The notes below the pieces were generated by a model. The model did not search any database, had not been told where the DNA came from, and worked only from the letters and a program-made list of their open reading frames with translations. A DNA stretch of 43,615 nucleotides from IMG/VR virus record IMGVR_UViG_3300028840_002216, positions 1 through 43,615 of that record. One strand, given 5' to 3'. Origin of the DNA: a virus. The position numbers and the translations under genes were made by a program. Positions 20,393 to 28,931 of the stretch are shown here, in pieces (the stretch's first letter is position 1; the number at the start of each line of letters is the position of its first letter).

Positions 20393-21950
20393 CGGCGGCT
20401 CCCTACACCCAGGCTATCGTCCTCCCAGGCGGCACTTACCGGTCGTCCAGATGGACAAGAAGGCTCTGCGTAATGCTTCCCCACAGCAGAAGAAAAGGAT
20501 GGCTGCGGGCGTTGAAGAGCTTCGTAGGAGAGCAGCGCAGAAGAGCTTCGGTGCGTTCATGGAGTACGTGTTCGCCGACCCGAAGTCCACTGAGCCACTG
20601 AGACAGCAATGGTTCCACGATGAGTGGGACGAAGCATGGTCCACCCACCCGAGAGTCTCAGTCATAGCCCCACGTGACCACGGCAAGACAACCCAGGTAG
20701 TCGGCAGAACCCTGTTCGAGCTGGGCAACGATACCAACCTCCGAATCAAGATTGGATGTGCAAGCGACCCCAGGGCGATGGAGAGGCTGTTCGAGATCCG
20801 GCAGCACCTCGAAACGAACAGACGCCTACACAAGGTGTTCCCTGGCCTGGAGCCAGACCACGACGCCGAATGGTCCAAGCACCGATTGGTAGTAAAGCGT
20901 CGAATCAGACATCGTGACGCATCCATCGAGGCAGCGGGTATCAACATGAACGTCACCGGTGGTCGAGCAGACCTGCTCATCGCTGACGACGTGGTTGACC
21001 GCCGGAATGGGTTCTCGGCCAAGGAGCGTGAGACGGTCAAGCGTGCCTGGTTCGCTGACTGGTCCAACATCCTGGAGCCGGATAGCCGTGTGTGGAACAT
21101 CTGTACGCTCTGGCACAAGGACGACCTGAACCACATCCTGATGGAGAACCCGGAGTACAAGACGCTGCTCTACCGGGTCGGCGATAGCTTCGGGAGTCTC
21201 TGGCCGGACAAGTGGTCAGAAGAGCGCCTCCGGACGAGGTTCCGTGAGATTGGTTCGCTTGAGTTCAATAGAGCATTCCGGAACTACGTGGTTGACGATG
21301 AGAACGCTCTGATACGTGACTACTGGTTGAAGTACGAGGATCTTGGTAGCCTACCCCAGTTCATGGAGCGGCTCGATGACCTCGTGTTTTTCAGCTCATA
21401 CGACACCGCGGTAGGCGTGAAGGAACACAACGACTATTCGTCAGGATGCATCATCGCTGTCGACAAGGAGCTTGGGTTCATCTACGTGGTGGACGCATGG
21501 CATGGCCACCTCACTGTCGGGCAGCAAGCAGAGGCGGTCATCAAGGAGTGGAAGAAGTTCCTACCGTTCAGGATTCTGATAGAGAAGGTCGGCCAGTCCA
21601 CCCTTGATGAGTGGGTGCTGAACAAAGCGCCGATGTTGAGAGGTATCGTTGAGACAACATCCCCCAAGGTGTCGAAGTTCCACAGGTTGCAGGCTTGTAC
21701 CCCGCTGATGGAGGACGGACGTGTCATTTTCTCCTCGCACCTCAACCCGAACGGCGCCGATTGGTCCCCGGAGAGAGGCAATCTGATAGGCGAGCTGACT
21801 GACTTTCCGTTCGGTAGGAACGACGACATGGTGGATGCTTTCTCTCAGGCGGTGAATGGCGCAAGGCGATACTTCCTTGACGCATGGTCCCCAGGAGGCG
21901 AGAATGAATTCAGCATCGGCACCCAAGAAGACACCGGTTATTTGCTATGA
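20370..21950 (+). CDS. terL: Terminase large subunit
   Basis: The 526-residue protein from ATG 20370 (ATG 20352 is possible) has Walker A (APRDHGKTT, residues 100-108) and Walker B (DLLIADDVVD, residues 201-210). The nuclease domain shows FFSSYDTAVG, RILIEKVGQST and FGRNDDMVDAF, with the acidic metal ligands of the RNase H-like fold. It is the packaging motor that pumps and cuts phage DNA at the portal. The start lies inside the small-subunit gene. Confidence 0.97.
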   Translation: MQAQEQSSGGSLHPGYRPPRRHLPVVQMDKKALRNASPQQKKRMAAGVEELRRRAAQKSFGAFMEYVFADPKSTEPLRQQWFHDEWDEAWSTHPRVSVIAPRDHGKTTQVVGRTLFELGNDTNLRIKIGCASDPRAMERLFEIRQHLETNRRLHKVFPGLEPDHDAEWSKHRLVVKRRIRHRDASIEAAGINMNVTGGRADLLIADDVVDRRNGFSAKERETVKRAWFADWSNILEPDSRVWNICTLWHKDDLNHILMENPEYKTLLYRVGDSFGSLWPDKWSEERLRTRFREIGSLEFNRAFRNYVVDDENALIRDYWLKYEDLGSLPQFMERLDDLVFFSSYDTAVGVKEHNDYSSGCIIAVDKELGFIYVVDAWHGHLTVGQQAEAVIKEWKKFLPFRILIEKVGQSTLDEWVLNKAPMLRGIVETTSPKVSKFHRLQACTPLMEDGRVIFSSHLNPNGADWSPERGNLIGELTDFPFGRNDDMVDAFSQAVNGARRYFLDAWSPGGENEFSIGTQEDTGYLL

Positions 21951-22467
21951 CACGAGCAATGGTGCAGCCTTCACCAAGGTGCGCGATGGCGATATGGAGG
22001 TCACCATCATGGTTGAGTCCGATGACTTGAGATCGTTACTTGGAAAGTCGTACGTCGCGGTAGCCACAACGGATGTGTTCGTCGATGACAGGGGCTGGGA
22101 CGCAGTGATCGGAGACTGCCTTGCCCTTCATGGTGGTACGGAGGTCAGGGTGAACGATCACGAGCTGGAGGACATCCTCTCCATGATGGATGAGGCCACC
22201 CTGAGCCTCGACGATGACCCGCTCTTGCCGTTTGAGGTGAAAGACCCATACTACCCACCGGTTAGAGTATCGATGCCCCTGAGTGTTTTCCGTGAGCGTA
22301 TGACCCTGGTCCGTGAAGGCGGTGGGCCACGCTCCGGCAAAGAATACACCGACTGTGGACACGCCAGCATGAATGAGAAATGCCTGTCGTGTTTCGCTCG
22401 TTGGTGGCGCGGGAAAGCCGCAGAGAAAGGTGTCCCATGGGAACAGGAGAACCAAGACTCAGACTGA
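21904..22467 (+). CDS. Unknown protein with C-terminal Cys/His cluster
   Basis: ATG 21904 follows CAGGAGG and overlaps the terminase end. The 187-residue product is acidic and beta-rich in the middle (SYVAVATTDVFVDDRGWD). It ends with DCGHASMNEKCLSCFARWW, a likely zinc site. It lies in the packaging operon, but I recognise no head-assembly family. Confidence 0.65.
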   Translation: MNSASAPKKTPVICYDTSNGAAFTKVRDGDMEVTIMVESDDLRSLLGKSYVAVATTDVFVDDRGWDAVIGDCLALHGGTEVRVNDHELEDILSMMDEATLSLDDDPLLPFEVKDPYYPPVRVSMPLSVFRERMTLVREGGGPRSGKEYTDCGHASMNEKCLSCFARWWRGKAAEKGVPWEQENQDSD

Positions 22468-22856
22468 AGGAGAAGGTAGATTTCTCCAAGGCGAAGAGCA
22501 ACTGCAAGCGTTGCCACGGAACAGGTGTCCACGGATACCGAACCATGGATCTCCCGAGTGGAGAGAAGAACGTGAAGGTCCCTATTGTCTGTCGGTGTGT
22601 CTCACGAGCTGGAGGAATACAGCAAGACTCATTCGACAAGATCCTCGGCGAGATACAGAACGACCTGGATACAGGGAAGTTCGCCGAGAACCTGGTCAAC
22701 GACATCGGTAGGCTTGAGAAGTCGGACCAGGAGAGAGCAATCGAACAACTCCGCGTGCAGAGCCTGCGCACGGATATTGACCAACAAGTAAAGACAGCAC
22801 TGGTCGAGGCGGTTCAGCGGATAGAAGCCAAGGCCAGCCAAGGAGGAGAGCGATGA
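22437..22856 (+). CDS. Small protein with DnaJ-like zinc knuckles
   Basis: ATG 22437 (AAGGTG upstream) lies inside the previous gene's end. The 139-residue product has CKRCHGTGVHG and, after about 25 residues, VCRCVSR. Its CxxCxGxG resembles DnaJ zinc repeats. The C-terminal half is acidic coiled-coil-like helix. It precedes the portal and might help assembly, but that is only by position. Confidence 0.65.
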   Translation: MGTGEPRLRLKEKVDFSKAKSNCKRCHGTGVHGYRTMDLPSGEKNVKVPIVCRCVSRAGGIQQDSFDKILGEIQNDLDTGKFAENLVNDIGRLEKSDQERAIEQLRVQSLRTDIDQQVKTALVEAVQRIEAKASQGGER

Positions 22857-23167
22857 ATCCCTTCAATCATGAAGTAGCGTGGCCGGTAGATGGCAACGGA
22901 GATTTGGCCACAGGTGCCGGCGAGCGCCTGAGAGTCAACCAGCTCGAACACATGGCGTTCGATTATTCCAAAGATGCCACGGCAGACATGCAAGGTTCCC
23001 TTCAAGCGTCGTTTGCAGGGTTGTCATGGGATGACATCCACAACCTGGCGGCGAGCGGCAACGGAACTATCGACAATGCGTACCAGTTTGTGCGCATCAA
23101 CATCACGAATGTCGGCACGGTGGGCCAGGCTGACTCGGAGCTTCGGATTGCCGGGAAGAATAAGTAA
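22853..23167 (+). CDS. Unknown small protein before portal
   Basis: The 104-residue product starts at ATG 22853, overlapping the previous stop; its own stop overlaps the portal start. It is polar, with YSKDATADMQGSLQASFAGL and a beta-like end (FVRINITNVGTVGQ). No family is recognised. Its position suggests a virion or packaging role. Confidence 0.65.
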   Translation: MNPFNHEVAWPVDGNGDLATGAGERLRVNQLEHMAFDYSKDATADMQGSLQASFAGLSWDDIHNLAASGNGTIDNAYQFVRINITNVGTVGQADSELRIAGKNK

Positions 23168-25158
23168 TGGCCCCCAAGAACAAGAGGAAAAAGCCATCGA
23201 GGGCTGAGCAGCTTCAGAAGGCCATCGAGGCCAAGAGAACGACTGTTCATGCCCTCATGGCCAAGGCCAGGGTGCTGGCCGGCGCAGCGATAGATGAAAC
23301 GAGTGCGCTCACCTCCATGTTCGACGATGAGGAGGCATGGGGAGACGCCGGAGCCGTGGTTCCACCCTACGATCCGGAGAGCTTGCTCAACTACATCGAG
23401 CTGTGTCCCCACGTGACGCCGAACATCAGCGCCTACGAGCAGAACATCGAGGGCTTCGGGTATCAGTCGGTACCGATTGAGCCTTGGATGGCTGACCTCA
23501 GTAGCGAAGATGCAGAGAAGGCGGTTCGGGCAGCTCTCGAAGTAGAGATGTGGATGGACGCCCAGGAAGAGGCCCTCCAGCGTGAGTTGGAGGAGCAGGC
23601 GAAGGCCGCTGGGAAGAAAGCCAAGAAGAGCAAGAAGTCCGAAGAGGACGACGACCTCGACGAAGAGACCTCGGAAGACATGGAGGTTACCGACGAAGAG
23701 GTGAAGGAGAAGCTCAGCGAGATTGAAGATGCCCTTCGCCGAGAGAAGTACGTGTTCGATGCGTTCTTCAAGCACGTCTGCTCAGAGATGTCGTTCATCG
23801 ACCTGCGTAGAGCGGTGCGCTCCGACTACGAGAGCCACGGCTGGGGCTGCATGGAGATGATCCGAGACACCTACAAGAGGTTGAAGCGCCTCAAGTACGT
23901 GCCGGGTTACACCGTGCGTCCGCTCAAGGACGAAGGCAAGGTTGTGGAGGTGCTGGAAGACGACTCCATCACTCCAATCTCGGATGGACGAGAGATTAAG
24001 GTGTTGCGTCGATTCAGACGTTACGTCCAAAGAGTGAACGGCCAGAAGATCTACTTCAAGTCTCCCGGCGACCCGAGGGTTGTGTCCCAGAAGACCGGCA
24101 AGGTCTACAAGGACGTGGACACCATGGTCCGCAAGGAGACCAAAGAGGGAAACAATGGCAAGAAGGATATTCCGCAAGAGGCGAACGAGCTGCTATGGAT
24201 GGCTCAGCACTCGCCCAAGACGCCGTGTCCGCCGCCACGCTGGATAGGCAACCTGCTTGCCGTACTCGGTACACGAGAAGCGGATGAGGTGAACTACTTC
24301 TACTTCAACCGCAAGGGCATCCCGCCAGGGTTGTTGTTCGTATCCGGAGGTTCGATACCCAGGCAGCTCAAGGAGCGTATCGAGGGACGCCTCGCCAGTG
24401 AGCTGTACGGTACCGACAACTTCCACAAGATGTTGGTGGTCGAGGCCACTCCGATGAAGACCGAGCCGGGCGTGCAGCCTCAGTTGCCGCAGCTCAAGTT
24501 CGAGTCGTTGTTTGGTAGCCAGCACACGGACCAGTTGTTCTCGCAGTACGATGTGAGGAATTCTGACCGCATCGGCTCATCCTTTCGCTTGCCTCGATTG
24601 CTTCGTGGTGAGACGAAGGACTTCAACCGTGCTACGGCTCTCGCGTCGTTGAGGTTCGCAGAGCAGCAGGTGTTCCAGCCCGAGAGGGATAGAGTTGACT
24701 GGATTTACAACAAGTACATCGTGCCGGAGATAGGCGTGAAGTACCTGCTCTTCAAGAGCAATAGTCCGCCCACAAGGTCGTCAGAGGAGATCACGGAGAT
24801 TGTGAAGGCAGCAGCACCACATGGTGGACTAGTACCTTACGAGATCCGTGAGCTTATGGGAGATGTTCTCAATCGTCCACTCGAAGAGATTGAAGAAGCA
24901 TGGACCAAGCAACCCATGACCATGACGCTGGCCGGTCTCACGTCCGGTAGTGCAGCGGGAGGAGCGGATGCGGAGACGCAAGGCGCACTCCAGGAGTTGG
25001 ACGACCGAGTAGCAGACGTAGAGAATCGTGTAGGAGAGGCCCTCGCCGCAGAGTTGAGAAGCCTTGGCTACGACATGGACGTGACAGCGCGACTTATCGA
25101 TAGACCAGAAGGCGGAGACGATGACATCGAATCAGAAGACGGAGCCAGCGACGAGTAG
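23167..25158 (+). CDS. Portal protein (PBSX-type)
   Basis: The 663-residue product is the portal ring subunit. It has the typical ITPNISAYEQNIEGFGY-like opening (HVTPNISAYEQNIEGFGY), a WGCMEMIRD segment, and the core EVNYFYFNRKGIPPGLLFVSGG. RLPRLLRGETKDFNRATA, EQQVFQPERDRVDWIYNK and PYEIRELMGD follow. All of this matches PBSX-like portals. It is longer than usual, with a Lys-then-Asp/Glu-rich insert at about residues 148-180 (GKKAKKSKKSEEDDDLDEE). The C-terminal 60 residues are acidic coiled coil. Confidence 0.93.
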   Translation: MAPKNKRKKPSRAEQLQKAIEAKRTTVHALMAKARVLAGAAIDETSALTSMFDDEEAWGDAGAVVPPYDPESLLNYIELCPHVTPNISAYEQNIEGFGYQSVPIEPWMADLSSEDAEKAVRAALEVEMWMDAQEEALQRELEEQAKAAGKKAKKSKKSEEDDDLDEETSEDMEVTDEEVKEKLSEIEDALRREKYVFDAFFKHVCSEMSFIDLRRAVRSDYESHGWGCMEMIRDTYKRLKRLKYVPGYTVRPLKDEGKVVEVLEDDSITPISDGREIKVLRRFRRYVQRVNGQKIYFKSPGDPRVVSQKTGKVYKDVDTMVRKETKEGNNGKKDIPQEANELLWMAQHSPKTPCPPPRWIGNLLAVLGTREADEVNYFYFNRKGIPPGLLFVSGGSIPRQLKERIEGRLASELYGTDNFHKMLVVEATPMKTEPGVQPQLPQLKFESLFGSQHTDQLFSQYDVRNSDRIGSSFRLPRLLRGETKDFNRATALASLRFAEQQVFQPERDRVDWIYNKYIVPEIGVKYLLFKSNSPPTRSSEEITEIVKAAAPHGGLVPYEIRELMGDVLNRPLEEIEEAWTKQPMTMTLAGLTSGSAAGGADAETQGALQELDDRVADVENRVGEALAAELRSLGYDMDVTARLIDRPEGGDDDIESEDGASDE

Positions 25159-25570
25159 GTTCGTAGTCGTTGAGGGAGGCACCTCTCTTGCGGCAACCGG
25201 CTTGAAGCATGGCCAGATCACCAAGCACCCGACGAAGCCGATCTGCTTCTTCAAGTGTCCGTTCTGTCACTCGGTGCAGTTCCACGTGTCGGAGGTCATC
25301 GGTCCCGATGATGCTCCCACAGTGAAGCAGCCGTTCGTGTGTGGTTCAGGCACGTGCATGAAGTGCGCGATGTCGTTCCGGATACGTGCCGGCAAGCTGA
25401 CCGACGTGAAGAATCCTGAGCAGAGGAAGGCCGAAGAGACCATTGTGCCGACGTCAGCAAAAAGGTCCGATGTCTCGGAACGACTCGCCAAGAGAATCAA
25501 GAGGCCGCCGCAGATCACCAAGGACATCCTTGAGGAGAAGAGGCGCCAGGCAGCAGAGATGAACAAGTAG
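25121..25570 (+). CDS. Unknown zinc protein overlapping portal end
   Basis: ATG 25121 lies 38 bases inside the portal gene. The 149-residue product has FFKCPFCHSVQFHV and CGSGTCMKCAM, giving Cys pairs for one zinc ribbon, then a basic helical tail. It lies between portal and gpF and may be a minor head component. No family is recognised. Confidence 0.65.
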   Translation: MTSNQKTEPATSRFVVVEGGTSLAATGLKHGQITKHPTKPICFFKCPFCHSVQFHVSEVIGPDDAPTVKQPFVCGSGTCMKCAMSFRIRAGKLTDVKNPEQRKAEETIVPTSAKRSDVSERLAKRIKRPPQITKDILEEKRRQAAEMNK

Positions 25571-27727
25571 ATGATGGCCCAATATGCCAGGGAAGCGCAT
25601 GGTTACGTGACGCTTCATCCGGTTCTGCGAGTAGGCAGGTCTCTCAAGGAGGCCCTGTTGCGCACCAGGGCTTCCACGGTGAGCGTCAGCAAGGTCATGG
25701 GCTATGGTCTACTCATTCCATCGCTTGGCATCCAAGGCGGTGTACGGCTCAATGTAGCCTCGGTAAACAAGGCTCGGCTGGCGGCAGCGGCAGCGGCAAA
25801 GACCCACGGCAAAGCGTATCTATGTAGAGCGGTGGCCATGGGTGGCAAAGGTGCGCCGGTGTACGAGGTCATGGACGAAGTGGTGACTCTCAGCAGCGCA
25901 CAGGCTGCGAGCCAGGACGTTCTCATGGTCGCTCCGAACGGCGTGCTGGTGAACAAGGCGCTGTCGTCGAACAACCCGAGAGACATCACACGCATGGCGG
26001 AGAAGCTCGCCGGTCAGTTGAGAGGTCTCGACCGGAAGTTCATCACGCCATACCTGGAGAGGATGCTCAAGGTTCTCGATGTGAACTGGAGCAACCTGTC
26101 TGCGGCTGACACGGACAAAGTGTTCACTAGAGCGCGGAAGGTGATGAACAAGCTCCGGTTGCAGGAGATCATGCCCACGTGGTCGGCGAAGGTGTTCACC
26201 ACGGCCAAAGGTGTAGCCAAGGATTCCCGGAAGGTGGTCCACGAATACATGACGGCCAGGGTTGGGTTGTCGCTCAACCAGGTGGACATCGACGCGCTAC
26301 GAGCGCAGGCAGCTCAGACTGGGTGGTTCTTGCGTGACCAGTTCGGCCAACGCTCCGATGCTCTCACAGCCAGGGGCAGGGCCATCGTGCAGCAAGGCAT
26401 GAGGCATGGACTCGGACAGAACTGGATAGCCAAGGAGCTACAGCGACAGCTACCGGACATGTGGAAGAAGTACGGTGCCAGCTACGCCCGTGTCGTCGCC
26501 GGCGTCGCGGTCACCAGGGCCAGGGCCTACTCCGATGTGAGCGGGTATCGAGATGCAGGCATTGAGTATCTGGAGGTGCAGGCTATCCTTGATGAGCGCA
26601 CCACGGAGATATGCAGGGCGCTCGATGGAACGATTGTTGAAGTGGACGTGGTTTACAACCAGCAGATGAGAGCGCTTGAGATCGACAACCCGGAAGACAT
26701 CCGGAAGGTATCCCCCTTCATGGTGGAACGCAAAGATCCCAGCGGCCAGCAATACATCGAGACGATGAACGGTTACAGGGTTGCAGACGTGGTTCGTTCT
26801 GGCATGGGCCGACTCGATGACCGCGGTGAGTTCAAGTTCCATCGACTTGGAAGAGACCTCACGAACGTCGGTGTAGGTGTGCCTCCGTACCACTACAACT
26901 GCCGGTCGACGACGGTTCCGAGGACGACGGTGATTTCCGTTCCAAGAGGAATGGTGGCGAGGGCAGCTCCGGTCATGCCAAGGCCGAGACCCACAGCACC
27001 GTACCGGCCCACTACCAGGCAAGGATTCGCCCCGTCTACCACCTCACGAGCTACCAGGCGGGATTTCCAGCGGCCACCAACATACGTACCCCGAACACAG
27101 GTTACGAGGGGCAGAACCACGATAGCGGGACAGAACGACCCGGTGCTGATGGCAGCCCGCCTCGGGTACCCAGCAGAGATGGTCGGAGTCGAGCCAACGA
27201 TTGCCTACCGACGCGCCATCAAGACAGGTGGCTCAGAGGCAGCAGCGGCGAAATGGAAGCTCGACCCGAAGAAACTCGATGAGTTCGAAAAGAAGGCAAG
27301 GTGGCAACTTTACAAGGGAAAACGACCTTCTCCAAACGTTGGTGGTAACGTTCCCGTAAACGTTGGGCCTAACGTTGGTGGTAACGTTGACCCCAACGTT
27401 GCCGGAGACCTTTCCCAAACGTTGCAGAGACTACGATTGGGTGGTAAAGATTTAGCTGTGACCATGCGTATCAGCAAGGTCACCCCTGAGAGGTTGAAGT
27501 CAGTAGTCCTTCATGAGGCGGAGTTTGGAGCGAGTAGGCTCTACTGGATAAGAGGACTAGACGAAGCATCGTCGTTGCGTATGAAATTCGACTGGGCGAA
27601 GGTGAAGATGAGTGCGAATGCTCTCACAGCCCTTCGGAAGGCGAAAACGCAGGATGCGATACGCAAGGCGCTCAAAGACGTAGAAAAGGCAGGATTCTTT
27701 AAGAGGAAAAGAATATCGCCAAAATAA
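25571..27727 (+). CDS. Mu gpF-like minor head protein with long C-terminal extension
   Basis: The 718-residue product contains the gpF-type signature AILDERTTEICRALDGT (near residue 338) and VPPYHYNCRSTTVP (near residue 438), the zinc-like His/Cys motif of SPP1 gp7/Mu gpF head proteins. Usual family members stop soon after. Here about 260 residues follow: a Pro/Arg/Thr-rich linker, a small helical part, the NV repeats (residues 588-610), and a basic C-terminal domain. It is packaged or bound at the portal vertex. ATG 25571 directly follows the previous stop. Confidence 0.88.
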   Translation: MMAQYAREAHGYVTLHPVLRVGRSLKEALLRTRASTVSVSKVMGYGLLIPSLGIQGGVRLNVASVNKARLAAAAAAKTHGKAYLCRAVAMGGKGAPVYEVMDEVVTLSSAQAASQDVLMVAPNGVLVNKALSSNNPRDITRMAEKLAGQLRGLDRKFITPYLERMLKVLDVNWSNLSAADTDKVFTRARKVMNKLRLQEIMPTWSAKVFTTAKGVAKDSRKVVHEYMTARVGLSLNQVDIDALRAQAAQTGWFLRDQFGQRSDALTARGRAIVQQGMRHGLGQNWIAKELQRQLPDMWKKYGASYARVVAGVAVTRARAYSDVSGYRDAGIEYLEVQAILDERTTEICRALDGTIVEVDVVYNQQMRALEIDNPEDIRKVSPFMVERKDPSGQQYIETMNGYRVADVVRSGMGRLDDRGEFKFHRLGRDLTNVGVGVPPYHYNCRSTTVPRTTVISVPRGMVARAAPVMPRPRPTAPYRPTTRQGFAPSTTSRATRRDFQRPPTYVPRTQVTRGRTTIAGQNDPVLMAARLGYPAEMVGVEPTIAYRRAIKTGGSEAAAAKWKLDPKKLDEFEKKARWQLYKGKRPSPNVGGNVPVNVGPNVGGNVDPNVAGDLSQTLQRLRLGGKDLAVTMRISKVTPERLKSVVLHEAEFGASRLYWIRGLDEASSLRMKFDWAKVKMSANALTALRKAKTQDAIRKALKDVEKAGFFKRKRISPK
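27335..27400 (+). repeat. 12-bp periodic array of AACGTT palindromes
   Basis: AACGTT starts at 27335, 27347, 27359, 27371, 27383 and 27395: six copies exactly 12 bases apart. A seventh lies at 27418 and an isolated one at 27763. In frame it encodes Asn-Val every four residues (NVGGNVPVNVGPNVGG). The hexamer is self-complementary, so the opposite strand also reads Asn-Val repeats. The six intervening bases vary. Confidence 0.85.
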
Positions 27728-27735
27728 AGAGTTGT

Positions 27736-27768
27736 TTGACAGCTCAAGCAGGGTTGAGGTAACGTTAA
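27736..27768 (+). promoter_or_regulatory. Weak promoter candidate before capsid assembly genes
   Basis: A consensus TTGACA (27736-27741) lies in the 44-base gap after the gpF-like gene. Eighteen bases later TAACGT is only a poor -10 match and overlaps an AACGTT hexamer (27763-27768). The strong -35 and position make it worth noting, but the evidence is thin. Confidence 0.25.
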
Positions 27769-27771
27769 GCC

Positions 27772-28143
27772 ATGACACACATTTTTGTGCCACATCAGTT
27801 CAGAGCGGGCCGTGGAGAATTCTACAGGCTTGCCAATGACCTCGCGACAGACGAAGAACAGGCAGCGGCGGTTCTGAATGGGTTCATCAGAAATCTGAAG
27901 ATCTCGTTCATAGAAGATGCACGCAGAGAAGGAAAGAACCTAGAACAGATCAAGGGCAAGATTACAGAAGCAGAGAAGAGGCGCCGGGTCGAAATCATCG
28001 CTATGTGGTTCCGCCGCTTGCGAGGAGACTACGGCTTCAGCGCCATCCGAAGCGTCGAGCTTTCTGGTAAAGCTCTGCGTGCAGAACTGGATGGAGAAAC
28101 ATTTACACCGCCCGTAGAGCGAAAGCTCTGGGCGCCGCATTAA
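27772..28143 (+). CDS. Unknown basic helical protein
   Basis: The 123-residue product starts at ATG 27772. It is helical and basic, with ITEAEKRRRVEIIAMWFRRLRGDYGF. It lies between gpF and the acidic scaffold-like gene. No family is recognised; a head-assembly role is suggested only by position. Confidence 0.65.
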   Translation: MTHIFVPHQFRAGRGEFYRLANDLATDEEQAAAVLNGFIRNLKISFIEDARREGKNLEQIKGKITEAEKRRRVEIIAMWFRRLRGDYGFSAIRSVELSGKALRAELDGETFTPPVERKLWAPH

Positions 28144-28153
28144 GGAGACCATC

Positions 28154-28927
28154 ATGAACGAGCAACTGCTCAAAGTCGTGAAGCGTCAGTCTGAGCTTCT
28201 GGCCAAGATGGAGAGTGGAAAGCTTTCCAAGGCCGAGAAGAAAGAGCTGACCGCACTGCGCAAAGCAATCGATGCGTCGACGGGAGCGGGCGAGGACAGC
28301 GGCCCCACCACACGTATCACCACCATGAAACTGTCCGAGTTCCGTGAGCATACCGAGAAGGAGATCGCGGCCCTCGCCCAAAACCCCGATGAGACTCGTG
28401 CCAAGATTTTGGCCAAGAACGTCGAATCGGTCAAAGCGTCTGGCAAGACCAACCCCGACGATGAGGTTGGTGTAGAGGTTCTGGTAGAGCAGTCGGCAGA
28501 CGACCGCCTTGCCAACCTCGAACAGCTCGTGCGGGACCAGGCCAAGCGCATCGCCGAACTGGAGAAGGGTGAGGATGACTCAGACGACTCCGACTCCGAC
28601 GATGACGACGACTCCGACGAAGAGGACGAAGAGGACGGCGACGACGATTCCGATGATTCCGAAGAGGATGAAGGGGACGACGCCGAAAAGAAAAAGAAGG
28701 CGAAGAAGTCCAAGAAGTCCAAGAAGAAGAAGACCAAGAAGTCCGATTCCGACGACGATGACGACGATGACGAGGAAGACGAGAAGACCTGGGAAGGTTG
28801 GGGTGGTGACATGTCCCCACGTTCCAAGGGAGCCGTTGCCGACTTCCAGATGGCGAAAGCCAACTGCGAAGACAGGGACCTCGAAAAAGGCGTGAAAGCG
28901 TCCGTAACGCCCGGCGGCAAGGAGTAG
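28154..28927 (+). CDS. Highly acidic scaffold-like protein
   Basis: ATG 28154 follows AAGGAG. The 257-residue product has helical, coiled-coil-like residues 1-140. About 75 residues of Asp/Glu/Ser follow, split by a Lys block (EKKKKAKKSKKSKKKKTKK), and then a short end with KTWEGWGGDMSPRSKG. Located just before the prohead protease, it may serve as scaffold or as a charge-balanced internal head protein. The composition makes homology calls unreliable. Confidence 0.7.
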   Translation: MNEQLLKVVKRQSELLAKMESGKLSKAEKKELTALRKAIDASTGAGEDSGPTTRITTMKLSEFREHTEKEIAALAQNPDETRAKILAKNVESVKASGKTNPDDEVGVEVLVEQSADDRLANLEQLVRDQAKRIAELEKGEDDSDDSDSDDDDDSDEEDEEDGDDDSDDSEEDEGDDAEKKKKAKKSKKSKKKKTKKSDSDDDDDDDEEDEKTWEGWGGDMSPRSKGAVADFQMAKANCEDRDLEKGVKASVTPGGKE

Positions 28928-28931
28928 TCCC

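Noticed and set aside
27233-27418. Minus-strand frame with NVTTNV repeats
   Set aside because: The repeat appears only because AACGTT is a palindrome. The + strand gpF-like frame is the real one.
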